Shown here: piece by piece, positions 18,035 to 26,103 of the stretch
Layout: each line of letters opens with the position of its first letter
Numbering within the stretch: position 1 is the stretch's first letter
Assembly (NCBI GenBank): GCA_024666565.1
Contig: CP088295.1
Location: 248,001-312,000 of the forward strand
Length of the DNA stretch: 64,000 bases
Direction: 5' to 3'
Source: Svornostia abyssi
Lineage (GTDB): Bacteria; Actinomycetota; Thermoleophilia; Solirubrobacterales; Solirubrobacteraceae
The notes under the pieces: model-generated
The model's database searches: none
Told to the model about the DNA's origin: nothing
Seen by the model: only the letters and a program-made list of their open reading frames with translations
Program-made: the position numbers and the translations under genes

Positions 18035-19234
18035 GTGCGAGTTCTCTCCCGCCCGCGGCCCGCTGCCGCGATCCCCGCCTCGCGTGACCGCGACACCATC
18101 AGTCAGCTGGAGGACCGGCTGCGCAGCCTCGACGGCCACTGCCTTCAGGGCCTGGTTGACGGCCTCGGCGCCGCGGCCACCGGCGACCTGACCCGCCAGG
18201 TCGTGCCCATCACCGAGCCCATCGCCGCGCGCGGCGAGGACGACGAGCTCGCCGCGATCGTCGGGCTCTTCAACTCGATGCTCGCCAAGGCCCAGGCGGC
18301 GATCGAGGGATACGAGACGCTCCGGGCGCAGCTGCAGCTCGCGCTGGGCGACCACTCGTCCCTCGAGGACCTGCAGGCCCGCCTGACGAGCCTGAGCGAC
18401 CACTGCCTCACGCACCTCGGCGGCGGTCTCGAGGCGATGACCGAGGGCGACCTCACCGTGGCTGTCCAGCCGGTGACCGAGCCGCTGCACGCCGCCGCCG
18501 GGGAAGAGCTGGGAGCGCTCGGCGAGACGTTCAACGTGATGCTCTCCCGCGCACAGGGCGGGCTGGGCAGCTACAACCGGATGCGCGAGCAGGTCGCCGA
18601 CATGATCGGGGAGATCGGACGCACCGCCGGCGAGGTCGCGTCCGCGTCCGAGCAGATGTCGACGAGCGCGGAGCAGACCGGGGGCGCGATCGAGGAGATC
18701 GCCCAGGCGACGACCGGGCTCGCGACGGGCGCGGCACGCCAGGTCCAGCTCGTCGAGTCCGTCCACGGCGCCGCCGAGGGGGCGGTCGAGGTCGCGGGCC
18801 GGGCGAGTGAGCTCGCCCAGGAGGGCATCGCGCTGACCGACCGGATCGCCTCGATCGCCGACCAGACGAACCTGCTGGCCCTCAACGCCGCGATCGAGGC
18901 CGCCCGGGCCGGGGAGCACGGCCGCGGCTTCGCGGTCGTCGCCGAGGAGGTCCGCACGCTCGCGGAGTCCGCGTCGCAGACGGTGCAGGAGACCGAGCGG
19001 GCGTTCAGCACGCTCGCGCAGAGCGTCAACGACGTGAGCGGGGAGATCGAGCAGATCCGCGAGGCGGTCGGCCAGGTCCGCAGTGTCGCCGACGACGCCA
19101 GCGCCACGAGCGAGCAGGTGTCCGCGTCGACCGAGCAGTCGAGCGCGACGACCCAGGAGGTCGCCGCGTCGAGCCAGGCCCTGGCCGACCGGGCGCGGGA
19201 GCTCGACGCGCTCGTCGGCCGCTTCACCGTGTGA
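18035..19234 (+). CDS. Soluble methyl-accepting chemotaxis-type protein with duplicated HAMP-like modules
   Basis: A 399-residue chemoreceptor without any membrane segment. Two copies of a module follow the N-terminus: (R/T)SL.(G/D)HCL..L..GL.A...GDLT..V.P(I/V)TEP, each ending in a HAMP-like helix pair (FNSMLAKAQ and FNVMLSRAQ). The C-terminal two thirds is the MCP signalling coiled coil with the hairpin tip [35 protein letters not shown] 18035 is chosen because AAGGAG (18023-18028) lies 6 nt upstream. No che or flagellar genes are nearby, so it is an orphan; the signal is probably cytoplasmic and may serve a non-flagellar pathway. Confidence 0.9.
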   Translation: MRVLSRPRPAAAIPASRDRDTISQLEDRLRSLDGHCLQGLVDGLGAAATGDLTRQVVPITEPIAARGEDDELAAIVGLFNSMLAKAQAAIEGYETLRAQLQLALGDHSSLEDLQARLTSLSDHCLTHLGGGLEAMTEGDLTVAVQPVTEPLHAAAGEELGALGETFNVMLSRAQGGLGSYNRMREQVADMIGEIGRTAGEVASASEQMSTSAEQTGGAIEEIAQATTGLATGAARQVQLVESVHGAAEGAVEVAGRASELAQEGIALTDRIASIADQTNLLALNAAIEAARAGEHGRGFAVVAEEVRTLAESASQTVQETERAFSTLAQSVNDVSGEIEQIREAVGQVRSVADDASATSEQVSASTEQSSATTQEVAASSQALADRARELDALVGRFTV

Positions 19235-19240
19235 GCCCTG

Positions 19241-19299
19241 CGCCGGAGGCTCCGTAGAAGTCCGCAGGCGGCTGGGGACTTCTACGGGCCTCCCGGCGC
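19241..19299 (+). terminator. Long imperfect hairpin after the chemoreceptor gene
   Basis: A left arm at 19241-19263 and right arm at 19276-19299 pair almost fully (core CGTAGAAGTCC with GGACTTCTACG, extended by CGCCGG/CCGGCG with two single-base bulges) around a 12-nt loop. It begins six bases after the stop codon. It lacks a T-run but is well placed as a transcription terminator. Confidence 0.7.
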
Positions 19300-19329
19300 A
19301 CGACCTTCCACTCCGCTCGGTCGCTGGAG

Positions 19330-19337
19330 TAACGTTA
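19330..19337 (+). promoter_or_regulatory. Palindromic TAACGTTA in DUF2294 upstream region
   Basis: TAACGTTA stands out in the otherwise extremely GC-rich stretch between the chemoreceptor terminator and the DUF2294 gene. It may contain the -10 (TAACGT) of a transcript with a leader of about 130 nt. No matching -35 is obvious, so the assignment is tentative. Confidence 0.3.
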
Positions 19338-19470
19338 AAGGGACGAGTTGTCGGGGGGGCCTTGTGGGCGGGGAACTCCCGGGGGAACGTGCGCCGCGCC
19401 GGCTTCCGGCAGCCTCGGGGACCGGTGCGCGACCTGTTCCTGACGAGGCGAAGGAAGGACACCGATCGAC

Positions 19471-19836
19471 GTGTCGATCATGGAGGATCTGACCCCCGGC
19501 GGGCCCACCGCGGCCGAGATATCCACATCCGTGGTCCGCGTGCTCGCGCGCTACACCGGGCGCGGCCCGACGAAGGCGCGGACATATCGCGCCGACGACC
19601 TCGTCGCCGTCCTGCTCGAGGAGAACCTGACCCAGAGCGAGCAGACGCTCGTGGAAGCAGGGCGCGGGGAACTCGCCCGCCACGCGCGTCTCGCCCTCCA
19701 GGACGCCGCCCGCCAGGATCTCGTCGCCGTGGTCGAGCGTGTCACCGACCGGACGGTCCGTGCGTTCCTGACCGCGACCGAAGTCGACCCCGATGTCGCC
19801 GTGCTCGTCTTCCACCTGGAGCCCACCCGCGCGTAG
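19471..19836 (+). CDS. DUF2294 protein
   Basis: A 121-residue product matching the DUF2294 pattern: (A)RYTGRGPTKARTYRADDLV, LTQSEQTLVEAGRGELARHARLALQDAARQDLVAVVE, and the end DPDVAVLVFHLEP. Function is unknown; family members sometimes sit near sodium- or energy-related genes. GTG 19471 is supported by the SD-like AAGGAAGGA (19451-19459), 11 nt upstream, though ATG 19480 is also in frame. It precedes, but is not obviously co-transcribed with, the flavin oxidoreductase. Confidence 0.82.
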   Translation: MSIMEDLTPGGPTAAEISTSVVRVLARYTGRGPTKARTYRADDLVAVLLEENLTQSEQTLVEAGRGELARHARLALQDAARQDLVAVVERVTDRTVRAFLTATEVDPDVAVLVFHLEPTRA

Positions 19837-19862
19837 CTACGGATCGGTAGGATGCGGCCGCG

Positions 19863-21089
19863 ATGCCGACGCTGCCCTCCCCCCTGACCCTCCCCTGCGG
19901 CGTTGACCTGCCCAACCGCCTCGCGAAGGCGGCGATGAGCGAGCAGCTCGGCGACGTGCGCACGAACGCGCCGACCGAGCGCCTCACCCGCCTCTACGAG
20001 CGCTGGGCCGCGGGAGGCGCAGGGCTGCTGATCACCGGGAACGTGATGGTCGACCGCCGCGCGCTCGGCGAGCCGCGCAACGTCGCCGTCGAGGACGACC
20101 GCGACATGGAAGCCCTGCGCGCATGGGCCGAGGCGTCCACCCAGCACGGCACCCAGGCGCTGGTGCAGATCAACCACCCCGGCCGCCAGTCCCCGCGGCT
20201 GCTCAGCCGCCGCCCGGTGGCGCCGTCGGCGGTGCCGATCAAGGGCCTGCAGACCGCGTTCGCCAAGCCGCGCACGCTGACCGACGCCGAGATCCACGAG
20301 ATCATCGGCCGCTTCGCCCGGACCGCCGACGTCGTCGTCCGCGCCGGCTTCACGGGCGTGCAGATCCACGGCGCGCACGGCTACCTCGTCAGCCAGTTCC
20401 TCTCACCGCTCACCAACCAGCGCCAGGATGCGTGGGGCGGCGACCCCGAGCGCCGGCGCCGCTTCGTCATCGAACTCGTCCGGGCGATCCGCGACGAGAT
20501 CGGCGCGCAGACTCCGCTCTCGGTCAAGCTCAACAGCGCGGACTTCCAGCGCGGCGGGTTCTCCGAGGAGGAGTCGATGGCCGTGGTCGAAGCCCTGGAG
20601 GCGGAGGGGGTCGACCTCCTCGAGATCTCCGGTGGGACGTACGAGCGCGCCGCGATGGTCGGCGACCTCGCCGAGCAGCGGAAGAGCACCCGGGAGCGGG
20701 AGGCGTACTTCCTCGAGTACGCCCGCAAGGTGCGCGAGCGGACGACGATGCCGCTCATGCTCACCGGCGGGCTGCGCAGCGCCGACGCGATGAACGCGGT
20801 CCTCGAGGAAGGCGCCGTGGACGTCATCGGCCTCGGCCGGCCGATGGCCGTCGAGCCGGAGCTCCCCCGCGAGCTCATGTCCGGCGCGGTCGCCGCGAGC
20901 GGCGACAAGCCGCAGCGCATCGGTATCAAGCGCGCCGACGCGCTCACCGACCTCGTGTGGCACACCCAGCAGCTCTGGCGGCTGGGCGACGGGCAGGAGC
21001 CCGACCCGAAGCGCACGCCCGCCGCCGCACTGGCGTCCTGGGCGACCACGAGCGCGCGCGACAGCGCGGCACGCCTGCGTCGCGGCTGA
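19863..21089 (+). CDS. NADH:flavin oxidoreductase (old yellow enzyme family)
   Basis: A 408-residue FMN-dependent TIM-barrel ene-reductase. The N-terminal LPNRLAKAAMSEQLGD, the substrate-contacting IHGAHGYLVSQFLSPLTNQRQDAWGG and the phosphate-binding GGLRSADAMNAVLEEGAVDVIGLGRPM are all present. It lacks a C-terminal 4Fe-4S/FAD extension, so it is the short OYE form rather than a 2,4-dienoyl-CoA reductase. TAGGAT (19848-19853) ends 9 nt before the ATG, pointing to a leaderless mRNA. Physiological substrate unknown; such enzymes reduce activated alkenes using NAD(P)H. Confidence 0.92.
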   Translation: MPTLPSPLTLPCGVDLPNRLAKAAMSEQLGDVRTNAPTERLTRLYERWAAGGAGLLITGNVMVDRRALGEPRNVAVEDDRDMEALRAWAEASTQHGTQALVQINHPGRQSPRLLSRRPVAPSAVPIKGLQTAFAKPRTLTDAEIHEIIGRFARTADVVVRAGFTGVQIHGAHGYLVSQFLSPLTNQRQDAWGGDPERRRRFVIELVRAIRDEIGAQTPLSVKLNSADFQRGGFSEEESMAVVEALEAEGVDLLEISGGTYERAAMVGDLAEQRKSTREREAYFLEYARKVRERTTMPLMLTGGLRSADAMNAVLEEGAVDVIGLGRPMAVEPELPRELMSGAVAASGDKPQRIGIKRADALTDLVWHTQQLWRLGDGQEPDPKRTPAAALASWATTSARDSAARLRRG

Positions 21090-21177
21090 CACCCGTTTTC
21101 GGGCGCGCGTAACTCCGGCAGGGAGCGCGTGTTGCGCGAACAGGGAGCTTCACTTCCACCAGCCCGGAGGCGCCGTC

Positions 21178-22002
21178 ATGTCACGCCCGTCGTTGAGCTA
21201 CGCGAACGTCATGTCCACCATCGCGGTGTTCCTCGCCCTCGGTGGTGGAGCGTGGGCGGTGACCGGCCAGCCCGCCGCCACGAAGCCGCCGGTGACCGTC
21301 ACGGCCTGCGTGAAGAAGGCCGGCAAGGCGAAGGGCCAGCTGCGCGTCGTCGCGGCGAAGGCGAAGTGCAAGAAGAGTGAGCGCAAGCTGGCGTGGACGA
21401 GCGCGTCCGCGTCCGTGACCACGGGCGGCGCCGGGACGACGACCGGTACCTCAGGGCCCGCGGGCGCCACCGGTCCCGCCGGCGCCACCGGTGAGCCTGG
21501 CCCGCAGGGCGCGCCCGGCACGCAGGGCATTCAGGGACCGCCCGGCACCTCCGGCTCGGCCGACACGCCCGGGCAGATCCTCGCGAAGCTCTCGACGGTC
21601 GACGGCTCCGGGTCCGGGCTCGACGCGAGCCTGCTCGACGGCTTCGACTCCACCGCGTTCCTCAAGGACGACGAGAAGGCCGCCGACGCCAACCTGCTCG
21701 ACGGCATCAACTCGACCGGCTTCGCACAGGAGAGCACGAGCTCGACCGGGCTGATCAGCGTGAGCGGCGGCATCGACGCGCACACCTGCGCGGAGTACGA
21801 CCTCGCACTGGGCGGCGTCGACTTCGGCGACATCGTCGTCGTGCGCCCCGGCGCGAGCGTCAAGCTCCCCGCCGGCGTGATCCTGTCGACCGGGTCGACG
21901 CAGGGCGCGAACGTCGTGAACATCCGGCTCTGCAACGTGACGGGGACCAACGCCGCCGGGTTCTCGAGCTTCCCGATCCGCTGGTACGCCATCAAGCCGT
22001 GA
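21178..22002 (+). CDS. Exported protein with short collagen-like repeat
   Basis: A 274-residue product. The N-terminal export segment contains SYANVMSTIAVFLALGGGAWA, closely matching that of the C1q-like protein at 1764. A basic region (KKAGKAKGQLRVVAAKAKCKK) with two Cys follows, then about ten Gly-X-Y triplets (GPAGATGPAGATGEPGPQG) near residues 98-125, and a beta-rich C-terminal domain with Cys198 and Cys258. SD CGGAGG at 21165-21170 is 7 nt upstream. It abuts the convergent membrane-protein gene with no gap. Likely a surface-exposed structural protein; no enzyme motif is visible. Confidence 0.8.
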   Translation: MSRPSLSYANVMSTIAVFLALGGGAWAVTGQPAATKPPVTVTACVKKAGKAKGQLRVVAAKAKCKKSERKLAWTSASASVTTGGAGTTTGTSGPAGATGPAGATGEPGPQGAPGTQGIQGPPGTSGSADTPGQILAKLSTVDGSGSGLDASLLDGFDSTAFLKDDEKAADANLLDGINSTGFAQESTSSTGLISVSGGIDAHTCAEYDLALGGVDFGDIVVVRPGASVKLPAGVILSTGSTQGANVVNIRLCNVTGTNAAGFSSFPIRWYAIKP

Positions 22003-23880
22003 TCACACCGGCGCGACCCGCCCGGGTCGCGCCGCCGTGCGCGGCGCCGCGGCACCAACCGGCGCGCCACCGGGCGCGTCGGGCGGCGTCGCCGTGGACG
22101 ACAGCCGCAGCAGGCCCCAGCCCAGCGCGCCGAGCTGCAGCAGCGTGAGGAGGAGCACGACGAGGCCGGCGGCGGTCCACAGCCACGGCGCGACATCGGT
22201 CTTCGCCTCACGCTGGAGCACGAGCTTGTCGGCGACGAACGGGCGGGTGAAGGCGGCGGTGGCGGGGATCTCGGGTGCCGGGATCGCGCGGTCCTCCGGC
22301 ATGTGGACGGGCATCGCGAGCAGCGAGTCGCCCTGGTGCAGGCGGACCATCGCCTTCCAGTCACCACCGGCCGGGACGGGCTCGGTCGTCTCGTAGACGC
22401 CGTCGCTCACGCGTCGCAGGTGGTTGATGACGAACCCGTCGCCCTGCCACGCGGTGTAGGTCAGCCAGCGAACATCGTCGGCCGCGGAGTCCGGCGTGAC
22501 CCGCACGGTCGCGGCGACCGTGCGGTCCGGCCCGGCTTCGATGTCGCGCAGCGTCACCGTGCCGGTCACGCCGCCCTGGGCGCCCGTCGCCAGCAGGACG
22601 CCGAAGAGCCCGATGATGACGGCAGTCGCCGCCGGGGCGAGGATCCGGCCGGGGCGCATGGCCGCGAGCCCGATCTGCGGGTTCAGGCATCCGCCCATGA
22701 ACGCGCCGACGACGCCTCCGGCTACGCCCGCGATGGTGCCGACGAGGAGCGCCTCGGCGAGCATGCCCGACGGCCACGGGATCGGCATCCAGACCTGTGA
22801 CCAGCCGTACTCGGCGAGGGTGCCCACCGTGCCCACGGCGAAGCCGGCGAGCGCGCCGACGACGTACGGCTTGGCCCGCAGCGCGGCGGGAGCGGCCAGG
22901 AAGACGAGTTCGACGAGGATCGCCGACGGGAGGTAGAGCGCGAAGTCGGGCGGCGTCTGCCCCAGCACGGGACCGATGGCGAGCGCCAGCGCACCCCGCA
23001 GGATGAGGAAGATCAGCGTGGCCGCGATCGCGCCGCCAGGGCCGATGTACAGCCGGGCGCAGACCAGCCCGATGCCGGCCGACGCCGCGAGCAGGACCGG
23101 CTCGAGCAGGAGGTTGAACTGCGGCACGCCCCAGTCGAACTCGGCCTGGAACGTCGCGAGCCCGACGAGCAGCCCGCCCATGAGCCCGATGGCGCGCGTG
23201 CGCTGGATGATCGGCGCGAGGGCGTTCGGAGCCTCCTCGCCGGCGGGCGCGCGCAACCCTTCGGAGATGAGCACGCACAGCCCGATGAGGCCCATGACCG
23301 CGCCGCCGATGAGCATGAGGTGGGTGGGGCCCCAGAGCGTGACGTCCTGGCCGAACATGCGGTGCCAGAGGTCGTCGAGCGGGAAGCCGAGCAGCGCGTA
23401 GGCGCCGCAGGCGACCATGAGCAGGCCGCCGAGCGGCACGTTCCAGCCGTGGGCGATCCGCACGGAGGCCCGGCTCTCACGGCGGCCGTCGGCCATCGCG
23501 AGCGACAGGAACCCGGCGGCGAGGACGCCGTAGAGGCCGATGAGAATGAAGTAGTGCGCGGGGTTGGCGAGCGGCCCCTCATCACGGCCCTTGTCGATGT
23601 GCAGCGAGATGTCCCAGTACATCCCGAAGAGGGCGACGATCAGCGCGCCGCTGCCCAGCCCGGCGGGAACGGCCGCCCAGGAGGGCATGCCGGACGTGCG
23701 CTCGGAGAAGCCGGCGATGCTCCGCAGCCATCCCATGTGGCCGGCGCGGTATCGCAGCCCGACCCACAGCAGGACGGCGGTGGCGACCGATGCGCCGAGC
23801 GTGGCGATGACCACTTGGTCCATCGCGGCGCCTCCGGCGGGCGCATCTGCGGCGAGGATGGAGGACAGGAAAGACGACAT
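22003..23880 (-). CDS. Large polytopic membrane protein of unknown function
   Basis: A 625-residue protein with about twelve or more hydrophobic segments. The N-terminal part has conserved-looking polar residues in membrane context: FGMYWDISLHIDKGRDEG, NPAHYFILIGLYG, DDLWHRMFGQDVTLWGPTHLM. After about residue 440 an extracytoplasmic beta domain (residues about 440-560, rich in V/T/D) precedes one last membrane helix and a Pro/Ala tail. The His/Asp/Trp pattern suggests a metal- or haem-binding membrane site but I do not recognise the family. ATG 23880 is supported by TAACAT (complement of 23887-23892) ending 6 nt upstream. It is divergent from a MerR regulator sharing the intergenic operator. 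Confidence 0.75.
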   Translation of the reverse strand: MSSFLSSILAADAPAGGAAMDQVVIATLGASVATAVLLWVGLRYRAGHMGWLRSIAGFSERTSGMPSWAAVPAGLGSGALIVALFGMYWDISLHIDKGRDEGPLANPAHYFILIGLYGVLAAGFLSLAMADGRRESRASVRIAHGWNVPLGGLLMVACGAYALLGFPLDDLWHRMFGQDVTLWGPTHLMLIGGAVMGLIGLCVLISEGLRAPAGEEAPNALAPIIQRTRAIGLMGGLLVGLATFQAEFDWGVPQFNLLLEPVLLAASAGIGLVCARLYIGPGGAIAATLIFLILRGALALAIGPVLGQTPPDFALYLPSAILVELVFLAAPAALRAKPYVVGALAGFAVGTVGTLAEYGWSQVWMPIPWPSGMLAEALLVGTIAGVAGGVVGAFMGGCLNPQIGLAAMRPGRILAPAATAVIIGLFGVLLATGAQGGVTGTVTLRDIEAGPDRTVAATVRVTPDSAADDVRWLTYTAWQGDGFVINHLRRVSDGVYETTEPVPAGGDWKAMVRLHQGDSLLAMPVHMPEDRAIPAPEIPATAAFTRPFVADKLVLQREAKTDVAPWLWTAAGLVVLLLTLLQLGALGWGLLRLSSTATPPDAPGGAPVGAAAPRTAARPGRVAPV

Positions 23881-23886
23881 GCGACG

Positions 23887-23926
23887 ATGTTACATCGATC
23901 TATGAGACATAGCCAGCGGCTAGGCT
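23887..23926. promoter_or_regulatory. Divergent promoter region with central inverted repeat
   Basis: Minus-strand TAACAT (complement of 23887-23892) serves the membrane-protein gene and plus-strand TAGGCT (23921-23926) the MerR gene. Between them lies CTATG-aga-CATAG (23900-23912), eight bases from each -10. This symmetric placement suggests that MerR binds here and controls both directions. Confidence 0.6.
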
Positions 23927-23936
23927 TCTGCCCTCC

Positions 23937-24722
23937 GTGTCGACCTCTCCCAACGACATGACGATCGAACAGCTGGCCAGCCAGACGGGCCAGAGCGTGC
24001 GCAACATCCGCGCACATCAATCGCGCGGGCTGCTGCCCCCGCCCGACGTCCGCGGCCGCACCGGGTACTACGGCCCCGTGCACGTCGAGCGCCTGCGCCT
24101 CATCCGCGACCTGCAGGCCGACGGCTTCAACCTCACCGCGATCGGTCACCTCCTGGAGAACGACCGCTTCGGCGAGGAGGCCGTCAGCCTCCGCCAGATG
24201 CTGCTCCAGGGCTTCGAGACCGAGAACTCCGAGATCCTCGACGCCGAGGAGGTCTTCGACCGCTTCGGCGGGAACGCCACCGCGGACCGGATCAAGCGCG
24301 CGGTGAAGCTCGGCCTGCTCCAGCCGGTCGGTGACGGGCGCTTCGAGATCTCCAGCCCGCGCCTGTTCCGCGCCGGCATCACGCTGAAGGAGCTCGGCGT
24401 CGAGCCCGAGCTGGCGTTCGACCTCATCGAGGAGCTCCAGCGGCACGCCGAGGCGGCGGCCCGCGCGTTCGTCAAGCTCTTCCTCGACGGCGTGTGGAAG
24501 CCGTTCGAAGCGGCCGGGATGCCCGACGAGCAGTGGGCCGACGTCCGCACCGCGCTCGAGCGACTGCGGCCGCTGGCGGCGGAGGCCTACCTCGCCGTGT
24601 TCGAGCCGCTCATGAGCCAGGCGGCCGAAGACGCCTTCGGCCGTGAGCTCGAACGCGTCCGCCGCAGCTCCCGCTCCAGCTCGAGCGGGAGCCGCCGGCG
24701 TGGCAGCCGCCGCAGCCGCTGA
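23937..24722 (+). CDS. MerR-family transcriptional regulator
   Basis: A 261-residue regulator. The N-terminal winged helix is MerR-type (MTIEQLASQTGQSVRNIRAHQSRGLLPPPDVRGRTGYYG), but the usual Tyr-Glu of the DNA-binding helix is replaced by HQS. Residues about 80-215 form a helical effector region without Cys motifs, arguing against heavy-metal sensing, and the tail is a Ser/Arg-rich low-complexity stretch (last 25 residues). GTG 23937 follows TAGGCT by 10 nt; ATG 23958 is a possible alternative. Divergence from the membrane-protein gene suggests that this is its target. Effector unknown. Confidence 0.88.
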   Translation: MSTSPNDMTIEQLASQTGQSVRNIRAHQSRGLLPPPDVRGRTGYYGPVHVERLRLIRDLQADGFNLTAIGHLLENDRFGEEAVSLRQMLLQGFETENSEILDAEEVFDRFGGNATADRIKRAVKLGLLQPVGDGRFEISSPRLFRAGITLKELGVEPELAFDLIEELQRHAEAAARAFVKLFLDGVWKPFEAAGMPDEQWADVRTALERLRPLAAEAYLAVFEPLMSQAAEDAFGRELERVRRSSRSSSSGSRRRGSRRSR

Positions 24723-24747
24723 CGGGGCGTTCAGGTACGTTGGACGT

Positions 24748-25413
24748 GTGGCAAGCACGCCCAGTGACACCTCTACCCGCACGCGAGCGCCCCATCTCGG
24801 GCCGGAGCGGCGGCGTCCGCTCGTCCTCGACGCGGCGCTGCAGGTCTACCTGCGCACGGGATTCGACGGGGCGTCGATGGACGCGATCGCCGCCGAGGCC
24901 GGCGTCACCAAGCCGGTCCTCTACGACTGCTACCCGAACAAGCGCGAGCTCTTCGCCGCGCTGCTGCGGCGCGAGGCCGAGCGGCTGCTGCAGGCCACCG
25001 CGGAATCGCTCCCGGACACCATCGACTTCGAGCACCCGGCCGACACGCTGCGCGGCGGCTTCACCGGGTTCTTCCGCGCCGTGGCGTCGGCGCCCGACAG
25101 CTTCCGCGCGACGGTCATGGCGGTCCACGACGGGCTGGATCCGCAGGTCGCAGCGGGCGTCGAGCAGCACCGCACCGAGCAGATCGGGCGCATCGCCGAG
25201 ATGATCGCCACCTGGCTGCGGAGCGCCGGCATGACGGACGACCCGGAGTTCAAGGCGGAGATCAGCGCCAACGCCGTCGTCGGCGTCGGCGACTCATTCG
25301 CCCGCCTCATCGTCACCGATCCCGAGCGCTACGCGCCCGACGACATGGCTGACCGGGCGGCGACGCTCCTGCTGCGCGGCTTCGAGGGCCTGTCGGGTCT
25401 CGAGATTCCGTAG
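24748..25413 (+). CDS. TetR/AcrR-family transcriptional regulator
   Basis: A 221-residue regulator with the TetR helix-turn-helix GFDGASMDAIAAEAGVTKPVLYDCYPNKRELFAALLRR at about residues 36-70, followed by a helical ligand-binding domain. GTG 24748 is chosen because TACGTT (24736-24741) ends 6 nt upstream and homology to TetR starts soon after; the open frame extends upstream over the MerR tail without similarity. It follows the MerR gene by 25 bases but probably has its own promoter. Ligand and targets are not evident. Confidence 0.88.
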   Translation: MASTPSDTSTRTRAPHLGPERRRPLVLDAALQVYLRTGFDGASMDAIAAEAGVTKPVLYDCYPNKRELFAALLRREAERLLQATAESLPDTIDFEHPADTLRGGFTGFFRAVASAPDSFRATVMAVHDGLDPQVAAGVEQHRTEQIGRIAEMIATWLRSAGMTDDPEFKAEISANAVVGVGDSFARLIVTDPERYAPDDMADRAATLLLRGFEGLSGLEIP

Positions 25414-25442
25414 GTCGCCGTAAGCAACGCCGCGGTCACCGG

Positions 25443-25471
25443 TTGAGCAGACAGAGGCGGGCCCATAGGCT
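25443..25471 (+). promoter_or_regulatory. Sigma70-type promoter for the 25503 gene
   Basis: TTGAGC (25443-25448), a 17-bp spacer and TAGGCT (25466-25471) form a standard promoter. Transcription would begin near 25478 and leave a 25-nt leader carrying AGGGGA before the ATG at 25503. Confidence 0.65.
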
Positions 25472-25502
25472 CGCCGTACTGCTCTCTCTCAGGGGAACTT
25501 CC

Positions 25503-25898
25503 ATGGGACTCTTCAAGAACATGAAGGACACGATGGCCGGCGCGCAGAGCATGGCCGCCGCCGCGCAGCAGCAGTCGGGCATCTCGGGCACGGACCTCGC
25601 GGGCGGCATGGCCGCGCGCAACGAAGTCGAGACGGCCGGGCGCGAGATGGTCCGCATCATGAACGAGGGCTCGCCCGGCACCGCGGTCATCACCGCGGCG
25701 CGTGACACGGGCCAGCGCAGCGCCGGCAACGCCACGTGCGAGTTCGACCTCACCGTCACGCCCGCGGGCGGCGCGCCGTACGAAACCACCCTGGTGACGA
25801 TGATCGCCGGGACCGACATGAGCCCCTACGAGCTGGGCAAGACATGGAACGTGAAGATCGATCCCAACGACTCCTCGAAGGTCGTCTTCAGCCAGTAG
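25503..25898 (+). CDS. Hypothetical 131-residue soluble protein
   Basis: Starts MGLFKNMKDTMAGAQSMAAAAQQQSG, a short amphipathic Met/Ala/Gln-rich helix, followed by a compact alpha/beta region ending in ELGKTWNVKIDPNDSSKVVFSQ. The middle (NATCEFDLTVTPAGGAPYETTLVTMIAG) resembles a small beta-barrel seen in actinobacterial short hypothetical proteins. There is no signal peptide. ATG 25503 is set by an upstream AGGGGA and a good promoter. I do not recognise a function. Confidence 0.75.
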   Translation: MGLFKNMKDTMAGAQSMAAAAQQQSGISGTDLAGGMAARNEVETAGREMVRIMNEGSPGTAVITAARDTGQRSAGNATCEFDLTVTPAGGAPYETTLVTMIAGTDMSPYELGKTWNVKIDPNDSSKVVFSQ

Positions 25899-25933
25899 GC
25901 GTCGGCGCCGGCCTGCAGGCCGCGCTCGACGAC

Positions 25934-26068
25934 GTGGCGTGGGCGGCCTCCGGCCTCGGCGATGAACTCGACGCGATGATCGCGCGACGGGAGGCCCCGT
26001 CGCGCGCCGAGCGCGACGCCGCGGCGCAGGTCGCCGCGGCCGCGCGCCTGCTGCCCCGCCGCCGCTGA
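25934..26068 (+). CDS. Possible small protein downstream of the 25503 gene
   Basis: A 44-residue frame from GTG 25934, VAWAASGLGDELDAMIARREAPSRAERDAAAQ followed by an Ala/Arg end. Its composition looks like a coding helical peptide and it begins 36 bases after the preceding stop, but no SD was found and no family is recognised. It may be only a high-GC artefact. Confidence 0.3.
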   Translation: MAWAASGLGDELDAMIARREAPSRAERDAAAQVAAAARLLPRRR

Positions 26069-26103
26069 CCGGTTGCGCGCTCCGGCGCGTTACTGTGGAC
26101 GGC

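Noticed and set aside
19300..19470. Possible small RNA gene
   Set aside because: Only a GC-rich leader with the TAACGTTA element; no stable conserved fold or terminator that I could support.
21440..21560. Tandem repeat or CRISPR-like array from repeated GGCGCCACCGG units
   Set aside because: These are Gly-X-Y codons of a collagen-like coding region, with no spacers or cas genes.
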